Assembly: GCA_946478775.1 (NCBI GenBank)
Contig: CAMLDR010000016.1
Coordinates: forward strand, 1 to 38,175
Reading direction: 5' to 3'
DNA length: 38,175 nt
Source: an uncultured Flavobacteriales bacterium
Lineage (GTDB): Bacteria > Bacteroidota > Bacteroidia > Flavobacteriales > Crocinitomicaceae
Part shown: positions 7,593 to 15,384 of the stretch, piece by piece
Layout of the letters: each line of letters starts with the position of its first letter
Position numbering within the stretch: the stretch's first letter is position 1
Notes under the pieces: model-generated
The model's database searches: none
What the model saw: the letters and a program-made list of their open reading frames with translations, nothing else
Told to the model about the DNA's origin: nothing
Position numbers and translations under genes: made by a program

Positions 7593-8735
7593 ATGTCTTT
7601 TTCTTCGTTCGGCTTATCGCCTTTTTTACTCCAAGCTTTAAGCGAAATGAATTACGAGAAGCCCACTCCTATTCAGGAAATTGCAGTTCCGGCAATTCTG
7701 ACAGGGAAAGACGTTTTAGGGATTGCTCCAACCGGTTCGGGGAAAACAGCCAGTTATGTACTACCGGTTCTAACGCAGCTTTCTAAGGCAGAAAAAGCAA
7801 AAAACAGGCACATTCAATCGCTTATATTGGTCCCAACCCGCGAGTTGGCCATCCAGGTCGAAGAAGTATTCAAAGAATTTGCACGTTCGTTTCCGGAACC
7901 TTTGAAAGTCAAAGCCGTCTATGGAGGAGTTTCCATCAATCCGCAAATGAAAGCGATGATGGGTGTTTCGATCCTGATCGCGACTCCCGGACGTTTGATC
8001 GAGTTGGCGGAATCCAATGCTGTGCATTTAAGTTCGGTTAAATCTGTTGTACTGGACGAAGCAGATAAATTACTGAACCTCGGTTTCCAGGAAGAAATGC
8101 AGCAGATCATCGGGTGGCTGCCGAAGAAACGTCAGAACCTATTGTTTTCTGCTACGCTGAACGATCAGGTTTCAGAGATCAATCAAATTTTACTACATGA
8201 TCCGATCGTACTTAAAATCGAAAGTGAAGAAGATACGGTTGAGCTGATTCAGCAAACGGCTTTCCACGTTTCCGATGAGCGGAAAGGTCCTTTACTGCGT
8301 TATTTGATCCGCTCACGCGACATGAAGCAGGTGCTGGTGTTTACCAGTTCTACTTTTAAAGCGGACCAGGTGGTGGAGAAATTACGCAAAAACAATATCG
8401 ATGCACAGGCTATTCACAGTAAGAAAAGTCAGGATGCAAGAAATAAAGTCCTTCGCAATTTCAAAGCCGGGCATTTGAAAGTATTGGTAGCAACAGATTT
8501 GATTTCCCGCGGAATCGACATTGAATTTTTACCTTTTGTGATCAACTACGAATTACCGCGTTCGCCAAAAGACTACGTTCACCGGATCGGAAGAACGGGA
8601 AGGGCAGAAGCAACCGGTGAAGCGCTTACATTCGTTACTCCCGAAGACGAACATCATTTTAAAATTATCCAAAAGAAAATGGGGAAACAGGTTCCGTTTG
8701 AAGAAACAGACGGATTGGACCTGAACAAGTTTTAG
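7593..8735 (+). CDS. DEAD-box ATP-dependent RNA helicase (RhlE-like)
   Basis: 380 residues with the two RecA-like domains and almost no tail. Visible motifs: Q motif (NYEKPTPIQE), motif I APTGSGKT (about 45-52), Ia PTRELA, Ib TPGR, II DEAD (about 156-159), III SAT (about 186), V ATDLISRGIDI and VI HRIGRTGR (about 330). These enzymes unwind short RNA duplexes in ribosome assembly and mRNA turnover, and are often important in the cold. The lack of a basic C-terminal extension is shorter than typical RhlE. A DnaJ-KTSC gene follows after 25 bases and is probably co-transcribed. Confidence 0.93.
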   Translation: MSFSSFGLSPFLLQALSEMNYEKPTPIQEIAVPAILTGKDVLGIAPTGSGKTASYVLPVLTQLSKAEKAKNRHIQSLILVPTRELAIQVEEVFKEFARSFPEPLKVKAVYGGVSINPQMKAMMGVSILIATPGRLIELAESNAVHLSSVKSVVLDEADKLLNLGFQEEMQQIIGWLPKKRQNLLFSATLNDQVSEINQILLHDPIVLKIESEEDTVELIQQTAFHVSDERKGPLLRYLIRSRDMKQVLVFTSSTFKADQVVEKLRKNNIDAQAIHSKKSQDARNKVLRNFKAGHLKVLVATDLISRGIDIEFLPFVINYELPRSPKDYVHRIGRTGRAEATGEALTFVTPEDEHHFKIIQKKMGKQVPFEETDGLDLNKF

Positions 8736-8760
8736 TTCCTTATTTTCAAAAAACAAATAC

Positions 8761-9210
8761 ATGAAACGCATTGCATCGTACAAGAAACTCTTCCAGATAG
8801 AAGAGGAAATTAATTTAGCTCAAATAAAAACGACTTACCGCAAATTAGTCAAAGAATGGCATCCGGATAAATTCCAGGAAGAAGATCCATTGAAAGCAGA
8901 AGCTGAAAAACGCAGTTTGGAAATCATTGATGCCTATCATTTTTTGGTGAGTATTGCGCCCGAGACTTTAGAGCAAAATATGGACGAATACCAGGAAACG
9001 ATCAATACTTCCATGATTGCGGATTTTCATTACAAAGGATTGACCTTAAAAGTGACTTTCTTAAACGGACAAGTATTTGAATACTTCGGTGTTCCGAATA
9101 ATATTTACAAGAAACTCACTCAATCTGCAACCCCGGAACGTTTTGCACGCAGACACATTTTTACTTCGCATACGTATCGTATGGCGAGTAAAGGAGCGGT
9201 TGAGGCTTAA
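8761..9210 (+). CDS. DnaJ-domain / KTSC-domain protein
   Basis: 149 residues. Residues 1-65 form a J domain with the HPD motif (WHPDKF, near residue 39), which stimulates a DnaK-type Hsp70. Residues 83-149 match the small KTSC domain: NTSMIADFHYKGLTL, FLNGQVFEYFGVP, YKKL and a final SHTYR. KTSC function is not well established; RNA binding has been suggested. The J-KTSC pairing next to an RNA helicase suggests chaperone recruitment to an RNA or ribosome target (inference). The stop TAA ends at 9210, directly abutting the stop of the convergent gene. Confidence 0.85.
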   Translation: MKRIASYKKLFQIEEEINLAQIKTTYRKLVKEWHPDKFQEEDPLKAEAEKRSLEIIDAYHFLVSIAPETLEQNMDEYQETINTSMIADFHYKGLTLKVTFLNGQVFEYFGVPNNIYKKLTQSATPERFARRHIFTSHTYRMASKGAVEA

Positions 9211-9888
9211 TTAATCCTCATTTTTTCCTAAGGTGAATGAAACTGGTAATGAGAATCTTGATCTAACTGGTTTTCCATCTAAAACTGCAGGTTTGAAAAC
9301 CAGTAGTTTTGCAACGCGAATTACTTCCGCGTCTGCTGAAGGACTTAATGATTTCTTGATCTTGATGTCTGTTATATGTCCTAGCGTGTCAACAGTGAAA
9401 GAAATATATACTTTACCTTCCAAGCTGTCGGCCGGATAAACGATGTTTTCTTTGAGGAATTTCTTCATCGCAGACCATCCTCCCGGATATTCGGGAGAAT
9501 CATCAAATATAACTCCGACCAAAGCGGTTTCGGGGGTAACTGTTGTACAAACTACTCCGTTCGTTTTTGCGTCTGGAAATTTAAAAGGATCTGCTTCTTC
9601 CTGGGCAAGCAGGTTCTGAAATGGGGCGCTTAACCCAATGGTCAAAATAGTTGCGGCGGCTAACTGGAAATAGCTTTCATATCCTTTGGCAACCTGTTTT
9701 TCAGAGAAAATACCACAGACAGCCGTGTTTTCCTGTTTGATGCGATTTAATTCCTCTAATGTTTTATTCCTGAAATCGATAATTGTTCGCTGACAGGCGC
9801 TGCAGTGTTTTCCCTGCTCACAAGAATCCATATCTTGAATGTTTTCTTTACAAGGCAATGAAAATCGAATATTTCTGATACCAGGCAT
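9211..9888 (-). CDS. TonB C-terminal domain protein with Cys-rich N-terminus
   Basis: 225 residues. The cytoplasmic N-terminus carries Cys13, Cys23, Cys29, Cys32 and Cys58 in the Bacteroidota pattern C-x9-C-x5-C-x2-C with IIDFRNKT and later CGIF. One membrane helix follows at about 72-95. The periplasmic C-terminus (about 130-225) is a TonB domain: YPGGWSAMKKFLKENIVYP, GKVYISFTVDTLGHI, ADAEVIRVAKLLVFKPAVLDGKPV. Family knowledge: TonB domains pass ExbBD-derived energy to outer membrane receptors, but this Cys-rich subgroup has no exbBD nearby and its partner is unknown. The Cys set may bind a metal. Confidence 0.85.
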   Translation of the reverse strand: MPGIRNIRFSLPCKENIQDMDSCEQGKHCSACQRTIIDFRNKTLEELNRIKQENTAVCGIFSEKQVAKGYESYFQLAAATILTIGLSAPFQNLLAQEEADPFKFPDAKTNGVVCTTVTPETALVGVIFDDSPEYPGGWSAMKKFLKENIVYPADSLEGKVYISFTVDTLGHITDIKIKKSLSPSADAEVIRVAKLLVFKPAVLDGKPVRSRFSLPVSFTLGKNED

Positions 9889-9903
9889 AGGCAGGGCTTT
9901 AAA

Positions 9904-9911
9904 CCAAATAT
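9904..9911 (-). promoter_or_regulatory. -7 box of the TonB-domain gene
   Basis: Minus strand reads TATATTTG, a full match, 15 nt before the ATG at 9888. Confidence 0.55.
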
Positions 9912-10043
9912 AGGATCAAAACTGAAAATCCTTCTTGTAAAATAGTAAAGTGTGGCCTCTGTTTAGTTTACTGAATCCTTCAGAAGAAATGCCGGGGTTT
10001 TAGTGCTGAAAAAAAAGGACAAACGATTACCCGTCAAATTCCT

Positions 10044-10051
10044 TATTTTTG
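10044..10051 (+). promoter_or_regulatory. -7 box of the DUF6265-YciI gene
   Basis: TATTTTTG, a full TAnnTTTG match, 18 nt before ATG 10070. It overlaps an upstream in-frame TTG codon at 10049, which therefore cannot be the translation start. Confidence 0.65.
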
Positions 10052-10069
10052 AAAGACAGATTTGTACTT

Positions 10070-10936
10070 ATGAAAAAGCTATTATTCGTTTTGGCTCTGG
10101 TTGTTTCGAGCTCCGTTTCCGCACAAAATAAAATGCCTGAATTCCTTGTTGGAACCTGGTTGTCTGAAGATCAGAGCACCTGCGAACATTGGGATAAACT
10201 TTCTGCTACCTCCATGAAAGGCTATGCATACGAAGTAAAGAATGGTGAAACAGAAGTGAAAGAATACCTGGATTTGGTGCAGCGTAAAGATGGTACATTC
10301 TACATTCCTGCGGTTATCGGACAGAACAAAGGAAACCCGGTGGAGTTCAAATTGACGTCTTCGGATACTGCGTTTGTGTTTGAGAATAAAGCCCACGATT
10401 TCCCCAAGAAAATTTCGTACAAAAAACTTTCTTCCACAGAGATTTTTGTCCAGGTCCTGGGAGAAAAGAATAGCGGATTCAGTTTTAAAATGAAGAAAGT
10501 GAAATCAACTGTTTCGGCAGTGAAGGAAGCGAATACAACAGACAATCCGAACTACGACAAAGCTTTAGCCGAAAAACTGAAAGGGAACGATTACGGAATG
10601 AAAAGCTACATATTCGTTACTTTAAAAACAGGAATGAATGCATCAGCCGATGAAAAGTATGTTGACAGCTGCTTTACCGGGCACATGGCAAATATCAAGC
10701 GTCTGGTAGACGAAGGAAAATTAATTGTTGCCGGACCTTTTGGCAAGAATGACCTGACATATCGCGGTTTGTTCATTTTGAATGTGGCAACTTTGGAAGA
10801 CGCTGAAGCAATCCTGAAAACGGATCCTGCTGTGAGCGCGAAACTCCTTAGTTACGAGTTGATCCCCTGGTATGGTTCTGCGGCACTTCCCGAATACCTG
10901 GAAGCTTCTGACAAAATCTGGCGCAAGAAATTTTAA
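10070..10936 (+). CDS. Exported DUF6265 - YciI-like fusion protein
   Basis: 288 residues from ATG 10070. A Sec signal peptide MKKLLFVLALVVSSSVSAQ is cut after SAQ. Residues about 22-145 match DUF6265 (PEFLVGTWLSED, HWDKLSATSMKGYAY, FVFENKAHDFPKKI), a lipocalin-like beta barrel of unknown role. Residues about 180-288 match the YCII-related fold: YIFVTLKTG, HMANIKRLVDEGKLIVAGPFG, RGLFILNVATLEDAEAIL. YciI-like domains are ferredoxin-like folds, usually cytosolic, and the His plus downstream Asp are proposed catalytic residues; an exported copy fused to DUF6265 is uncommon. The DUF885 gene follows after 27 bases, probably in one operon. Confidence 0.8.
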   Translation: MKKLLFVLALVVSSSVSAQNKMPEFLVGTWLSEDQSTCEHWDKLSATSMKGYAYEVKNGETEVKEYLDLVQRKDGTFYIPAVIGQNKGNPVEFKLTSSDTAFVFENKAHDFPKKISYKKLSSTEIFVQVLGEKNSGFSFKMKKVKSTVSAVKEANTTDNPNYDKALAEKLKGNDYGMKSYIFVTLKTGMNASADEKYVDSCFTGHMANIKRLVDEGKLIVAGPFGKNDLTYRGLFILNVATLEDAEAILKTDPAVSAKLLSYELIPWYGSAALPEYLEASDKIWRKKF

Positions 10937-10963
10937 TAATTCATAGTTTTAAAAATAGTTCGC

Positions 10964-12694
10964 ATGAAAAAATGGGGTGGTTTTATAGTGATTGTTCTTA
11001 CGCTTCTTACTGCTTGTCAGGAAAAGAAGGTTCAAACAGATGCTGATTTTGACAAATACAAAGAAGGGTTTGTGCTTCGTTTGTGGAAAATGCATCCTGG
11101 GTGGGCAAGCGGCAATGGGTATCACAAGTACGATGCTGTTTTGGTTGTTCCGGATAAGGCCCGGCAGGAAGAGGAACGCAGGTTTATTCAAAAAGAATTG
11201 GATGAACTCAAAGCATTTAAATCAGAAGAACTTTCTGAAGCAAACCAAATTGATTGGAAATTGATCCGTAATTACCTCGACGGAACGCTTTGGGAACAAA
11301 CTTCCCTGAGATCCGGAGAATGGAATCCTTCGAATTACAATGTGTGCGGCGGTTTTGCAGAAATGCTTGCCAATAATTACGCACCTTTGGACGAACGTCT
11401 GAGGAATTTTTCCATTCGTTTGAAGCAGGTTCCGGCTTATTACAAAGCTGCACAGGCAAACATCAAAAATCCTACAAAAGAGCATACACAGCTGGCAATT
11501 GAGCAAAACAGGGGCGGATTATCCGTTTTTTCAGCGGACCTGCCTGCAAGTTTGGAAAAGAGCAAATTGTCAGAAGCAGAAAAATCGGAATTACTGAAAA
11601 GAAGTGAGGCAGCTCAAAAAGCCATCAACGATTACACATCCTGGTTGGAAAAACTTCCGAATCCGAATCCGAGAAGCTTTCGTCTGGGAAGTAAATTGTA
11701 CGCGAAGAAATTTGAATTTGACATTCAGTCGGATAATACGGCAAAGGAAATTTACCAAAAAGCGCTGGCACACAAAAAGGATCTGCATCAGAAAATGGTG
11801 AAAATCTCGCGCAGTATCTGGAGCAAGCACATGGGAGAAAAACCAATGCCGGAAAATGAGTATGAATTGGTGAAACAACTCATAGATCAGATTTCCTTGC
11901 AGCACACCAAACCTGAAAACTTCCAGCAGGATATCGAAAAGCAGATTCCCGAATTGGAGAAGTTCGTAAGAGATAAAAACCTGATCTACCTGGATCCGAA
12001 GAAACCATTGGTTGTAAGGCGTGAACCGGATTATATGGCGGGAGTTGCGGGTGCGTCCATTTCTGCCCCGGGACCCTATGATAAGAACGGAAATACGTAT
12101 TATAATGTGGGAAGCATGAATGGCTGGCCTGCAGAACAGTCGGAAAGTTATCTGCGGGAATACAACGATTACGTATTGCAGATCCTGAATATTCACGAAG
12201 CAGTTCCCGGTCATTATGCCCAATTGGTTTACAGTAATAACTCGCCGAGTATTATTAAATCCATCTTCGGAAACGGAGCCATGGTAGAAGGCTGGGCAGT
12301 TTACACCGAACTGATGATGCTTGAAAACGGTTACGGCAATGATGCTCCCGAAATGTGGCTGATGTATTACAAGTGGAATTTGAGAACAACGTGCAATACC
12401 ATTTTGGATTATTCGGTTCACAATCTGAATTTCAGTAAGGAAAAAGCAATGAATCTTTTGATTAATGAAGCTTATCAGCAACAAGCGGAAGCAGAAGGAA
12501 AGTGGAAAAGAGCAACCTTGACTCAAGTGCAATTGTGCAGTTATTTTACGGGTTTTACGGAGATTTGTAGCCTGCGGGAAGAACTTCGGAAGAAACAGGG
12601 GAAAGTCTTTCAATTGAAAGGATTCCACGAAAAGTTCCTGAGTTATGGAAGTGCACCGGTTAGAGATATCCGTATGTTGATGCTTCATAATTGA
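10964..12694 (+). CDS. DUF885 family lipoprotein, predicted metallopeptidase
   Basis: 576 residues. N-terminal SPII signal with lipobox LLTAC (Cys18). The body is the helical DUF885 family; the key motif HEAVPGHY at about 411-418 supplies two His ligands and a catalytic Glu, and VEGWAVYTE at about 441-449 supplies the downstream Glu. This arrangement is analogous to M32 carboxypeptidase and ACE-like gluzincin peptidases, so a zinc peptidase in the periplasm or at the outer membrane is likely; substrates are unknown. The stop codon TGA (12692-12694) lies in the first bases of a ~110-bp repeat element. Confidence 0.85.
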   Translation: MKKWGGFIVIVLTLLTACQEKKVQTDADFDKYKEGFVLRLWKMHPGWASGNGYHKYDAVLVVPDKARQEEERRFIQKELDELKAFKSEELSEANQIDWKLIRNYLDGTLWEQTSLRSGEWNPSNYNVCGGFAEMLANNYAPLDERLRNFSIRLKQVPAYYKAAQANIKNPTKEHTQLAIEQNRGGLSVFSADLPASLEKSKLSEAEKSELLKRSEAAQKAINDYTSWLEKLPNPNPRSFRLGSKLYAKKFEFDIQSDNTAKEIYQKALAHKKDLHQKMVKISRSIWSKHMGEKPMPENEYELVKQLIDQISLQHTKPENFQQDIEKQIPELEKFVRDKNLIYLDPKKPLVVRREPDYMAGVAGASISAPGPYDKNGNTYYNVGSMNGWPAEQSESYLREYNDYVLQILNIHEAVPGHYAQLVYSNNSPSIIKSIFGNGAMVEGWAVYTELMMLENGYGNDAPEMWLMYYKWNLRTTCNTILDYSVHNLNFSKEKAMNLLINEAYQQQAEAEGKWKRATLTQVQLCSYFTGFTEICSLREELRKKQGKVFQLKGFHEKFLSYGSAPVRDIRMLMLHN

Positions 12695-12797
12695 AAATGG
12701 AGAATGTGAAAATTGAAAAGGGCTTCGCTTGAAGCTGCCCGGATTGATCTGATGAGGTAATCTCTTCTTATCAATTGTCAATTTTACATTTTCAATT
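12689..12797. repeat. ~110-bp inverted-repeat element, copy A
   Basis: Left arm 12689-12720 begins AATTGAAAATGGAGAATG; the right arm 12769-12797 is its approximate inverse and ends TACATTTTCAATTG. After the left arm comes GGCTTCGCT, shared with copy B. The arms have a 7-bp rhythm around TTGAAAA. The element starts at the DUF885 stop codon and ends 5 bases before the araC -7 box. Confidence 0.75.
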
Positions 12798-12801
12798 GTG
12801 T

Positions 12802-12809
12802 TATATTTG
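12802..12809 (+). promoter_or_regulatory. -7 box of the AraC-family gene
   Basis: TATATTTG, full match, 21 nt before ATG 12831. TTG at 12775-12777, inside the repeat element's right arm, lies 24 bases upstream and could serve as -33. Confidence 0.6.
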
Positions 12810-12830
12810 AATTTTGCAATTCAGCTGTCT

Positions 12831-13754
12831 ATGGAGGAATTTCTCAGCTTAGAAAAGTTTTACCAAACAATATGCAACCTTGGTTCGTCTTTAGTTCCGG
12901 AAGGAATCAGTAAGGAGTTGGGCCAATTCAATGTTTTCGATACGAATGAATTACTGGCGCAGAATAATGGCAAGAAGGGAAAAATGCCATATAACAGGCG
13001 TTTGTACTACAAAATCAGTTTAATTGAAGGAAAAAGCCGGGCCGAGTATGCGGATAAAGTAATTGATATTGAGAAGTATGCCCTGCTTTTTGCAACTCCG
13101 AAAGTTCCTTATAATTATACCTCCGACGATGAGGATCACAATGCGGTTTTCTGTGTTTTCGGTCCGGAATTTATAACCCGATCCAATACCGGTTTTATCC
13201 TGGACGAATTGCCGATCTTTAGTCCGGGAAATGTACCTGTTTTCGAATTGTCTGAAAGCGAATTCCAGTACCTGCGCACTGTTTTCTCGAAAATGAAAAA
13301 AGAACAGGCTTCTGATTATTCATTTAAATACGACCTGATCCGGAATTACGTCATGGAGCTCATTCATATGGGGCAAAAGTTTCAGCCGGCCTCAGTGCTG
13401 TATCCGAAACATTCTGCCTCCGAAAGGGTAACTTCTCTGTTTGTGGAATTACTGGAGCGGCAGTTTCCCATCGAATCCAATCAGCAGCGCATTGGCTTGC
13501 GCACAGCCGGGGATTTTGCGGACCGGCTTGCCGTTCATGTGAATCATCTCAATAAAGTATTAAAAGAAAATACCGGAAGGACCACCACGGAAGTTATCGG
13601 AAATCGCATTGTTCAGGAAGCCAAGATCCTGTTGAAGCAAACCAATTGGACGGTTTCAGAAATCGGGTATTGCCTGGGATTTGAGGAAGTGGCACATTTC
13701 TCTAATTTCTTCCGCAAGCACGCCCACATTACCCCGAATTCTTTTAGAAATTGA
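12831..13754 (+). CDS. AraC-family transcriptional regulator
   Basis: 307 residues from ATG 12831; an upstream in-frame GTG at 12798 would lie upstream of the -7 box and is rejected. The N-terminal ~190 residues form a cupin-like sensing domain without a recognised ligand. The C-terminal ~100 residues carry two helix-turn-helix units: FADRLAVHVNHLNKVLKENTG and WTVSEIGYCLGFEEVAHFSNFFRKHAHITPNSFR, the AraC/XylS signature. The SDR gene downstream is on the same strand and is the obvious candidate target. Flanked on both sides by copies of a ~110-bp element; the second copy supplies its stop codon. Confidence 0.88.
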   Translation: MEEFLSLEKFYQTICNLGSSLVPEGISKELGQFNVFDTNELLAQNNGKKGKMPYNRRLYYKISLIEGKSRAEYADKVIDIEKYALLFATPKVPYNYTSDDEDHNAVFCVFGPEFITRSNTGFILDELPIFSPGNVPVFELSESEFQYLRTVFSKMKKEQASDYSFKYDLIRNYVMELIHMGQKFQPASVLYPKHSASERVTSLFVELLERQFPIESNQQRIGLRTAGDFADRLAVHVNHLNKVLKENTGRTTTEVIGNRIVQEAKILLKQTNWTVSEIGYCLGFEEVAHFSNFFRKHAHITPNSFRN

Positions 13755-13860
13755 AAATGTAAAATGGACAATTGAAAAGAGCTTCGCTATTTCTCCAGAC
13801 GAATTTCTTAATAACAGAGGTGTTTCCAACTTTTCAATTGTACATTATCAATTTTCAATT
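13749..13860. repeat. ~110-bp inverted-repeat element, copy B
   Basis: Left arm 13749-13779 (AATTGAAAATGTAAAATGG...) and right arm 13830-13860 are inverse complements at 27 of 31 positions. After the left arm comes AGCTTCGCT, matching copy A. The araC stop codon TGA (13752-13754) is within the first six bases. Confidence 0.8.
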
Positions 13861-13921
13861 CAAGATTTGATTTTTGCAATAGTTGGATTGCTCTGTGCAA
13901 ACGAACCCTTATTTCCTGAAA

Positions 13922-13929
13922 TACCTTTG
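13922..13929 (+). promoter_or_regulatory. -7 box of the SDR gene
   Basis: TACCTTTG, full TAnnTTTG match, 19 nt before ATG 13949. This decides the start: an in-frame ATG at 13883 is upstream of the promoter. Confidence 0.65.
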
Positions 13930-13948
13930 TTTCATCAAATCAAAATAC

Positions 13949-14710
13949 ATGAAAACAAACAAATTAGCACTGGTAACAGGAGGAAGTCGTGGCTTGGGAA
14001 GAAGCATGGCAAACAAATTGGCAGAAAAAGGGATCAATGTGGTGATTACCTACCATACGAACAAAACGGAAGCAGATAAAGTAGTAGCTGAAGTTCAGGC
14101 GAAAGGAGCAGAAGCATTTGCTCTTCCCCTGGATGTGAGCAAAGCAGACACCTTTGAGTCCTTTGTGGCAGAACTAAGAAGTTCATTAAAAGACAAATTC
14201 GATACGGATAGAATCGATTTCTTAGTAAACAATGCAGGAATTGGATTGCCAACACCGCTTGGAGCAACAGAACTATCGGTTTTTGATTCATTGACAGACA
14301 TTCATTTGAAAGCTCCGTTTTTCCTCACTCAATTGCTCATTCCATTTGTGAATGACGGAGGAGGAATTGTAAATATTTCGAGTGGTTTAGCACGTTTTAC
14401 AGCGCCGGGATATTCTGTTTACGGATCCCTGAAAGCAGCGGTAGAACAGTTGTCGAGGTACCTGGCAAAAGAATTGGGATCCCGTCAGATTCGTGTGAAT
14501 TGTGTTGCTCCCGGGGCAATTGAAACAGATTTCGGTGGCGGAGCAGTGCGTGATAATGCGGATTACAATCAAATGATTGCTAATGCTACAGCACTTGGAA
14601 GAGCAGGTTTACCGGATGATATCGGTGATGTGGTTGCATTCTTGTGTACGGATGAATCCCGTTGGATCAACGGGCAGCGCATCGAAGTTTCCGGCGGAAC
14701 GAATTTGTAA
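13949..14710 (+). CDS. Short-chain dehydrogenase/reductase (classical SDR)
   Basis: 253 residues, typical for classical SDRs. NAD(P)-binding TGGSRGLG (10-17), NNAG (94-97), Ser near 144 and the catalytic Tyr158-x3-Lys162 (YGSLK) are all present, followed by RVNCVAPGAIETDFGG. The Arg in TGGSRG suggests NADPH preference. Substrate unknown; FabG-like 3-oxoacyl-ACP reductase, glucose dehydrogenase or quinone/aldehyde reductase roles are all possible. Its placement after an AraC regulator suggests inducible detoxification or catabolism rather than core lipid synthesis (inference). Followed by a strong bidirectional terminator. Confidence 0.88.
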   Translation: MKTNKLALVTGGSRGLGRSMANKLAEKGINVVITYHTNKTEADKVVAEVQAKGAEAFALPLDVSKADTFESFVAELRSSLKDKFDTDRIDFLVNNAGIGLPTPLGATELSVFDSLTDIHLKAPFFLTQLLIPFVNDGGGIVNISSGLARFTAPGYSVYGSLKAAVEQLSRYLAKELGSRQIRVNCVAPGAIETDFGGGAVRDNADYNQMIANATALGRAGLPDDIGDVVAFLCTDESRWINGQRIEVSGGTNL

Positions 14711-14724
14711 GTTGGATGTTAAGA

Positions 14725-14759
14725 AAAAAGCCTTCCGGATTTATTTCGGAAGGCTTTTT
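14725..14759. terminator. Bidirectional intrinsic terminator
   Basis: AAAAAGCCTTCCG (14725-14737) and CGGAAGGCTTTTT (14747-14759) are perfect inverse complements around a 9-nt loop. A-run and T-run flanks serve both the SDR gene (+) and the RDD operon (-). Confidence 0.9.
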
Positions 14760-14785
14760 AGTTTCTTAATGATTCAATATCCATT

Positions 14786-15349
14786 CTAATCCAGTAAATC
14801 CTCCTGCTTCTCAGAAAAGGTTCCAAGCAATTTTTGAAGTTCTGCTTTCTCGGATCTTTTTACAACATAGGTTTTTGCCCATTTGTCGTGCCAGCCTCTT
14901 TCACCAAAACAGGAAAATGCTTCAAAGGGAACCATTCGGATAACCGTTCTAAGCATTCCCTGCCCGAAAGAAATTCTTTCTGCCCGGTTATTAATAACGG
15001 TATAGCCACAAATGAGTTTACCAACAGTTCCACCAACATAGGTTTCGAAAATGGCATAGTAAAAGAACCAGGCTGCAAGCGAAACGAGTTGGATGATAAT
15101 ATTTACTCCCGGACTAATGGATGAACGGCCTGCAAGCAGGGCTATTCCGATAATAATGCCGAAGATAATCTGGATCAGGTAAACAGCTATAACATCCAGG
15201 AAATAGTATCCGAATCGAACTCCCTGGCTGACGACAACCGGGGGTCTTGGAACCGCTTTTTGGTAGGGTGTTCTTGTTACATTTCCAAAAGCGTCTTTTT
15301 CTCTTTTGTAAAAGGTTCTTTCAACTCTGATGTCTTCAATCGTTTTCAT
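14786..15349 (-). CDS. RDD-family membrane protein
   Basis: 187 residues. After a charged ~48-residue N-terminus come helices with GVRFGYYFLDVIAVYLI (the Arg...Asp of the RDD signature), a second helix pair, GGTVGKLICGYTVI and the final GWHDKWAKTYVVKR. RDD proteins are small inner membrane proteins of mostly unknown role; some are Na+(Li+)/H+ antiporters. It lies 35 bases after rlmB on the same strand, and is probably the last gene of an OsmC-rlmB-RDD transcript ending at the 14725-14759 terminator. Confidence 0.85.
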   Translation of the reverse strand: MKTIEDIRVERTFYKREKDAFGNVTRTPYQKAVPRPPVVVSQGVRFGYYFLDVIAVYLIQIIFGIIIGIALLAGRSSISPGVNIIIQLVSLAAWFFYYAIFETYVGGTVGKLICGYTVINNRAERISFGQGMLRTVIRMVPFEAFSCFGERGWHDKWAKTYVVKRSEKAELQKLLGTFSEKQEDLLD

Positions 15350-15384
15350 TTAGGTAGTTTAAAATTTCGTGCTAAAAATAAAAA

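Noticed and set aside
10049..10069. Upstream TTG start for the DUF6265-YciI gene
   Set aside because: It overlaps the -7 promoter box and would spoil a clean signal peptide that begins at ATG 10070.
11591..12781. A long open frame (about 396 codons) on the minus strand
   Set aside because: It lies opposite the DUF885 gene, whose motifs are intact; the antisense translation has no domain and is a by-product of codon bias.
12798..12830. GTG start for the AraC gene
   Set aside because: It lies upstream of the TATATTTG box; ATG 12831 is correctly spaced.
13883..13948. Upstream ATG for the SDR gene
   Set aside because: The extra 22 residues are encoded before and across the -7 box, and the SDR family starts at the nucleotide-binding strand.
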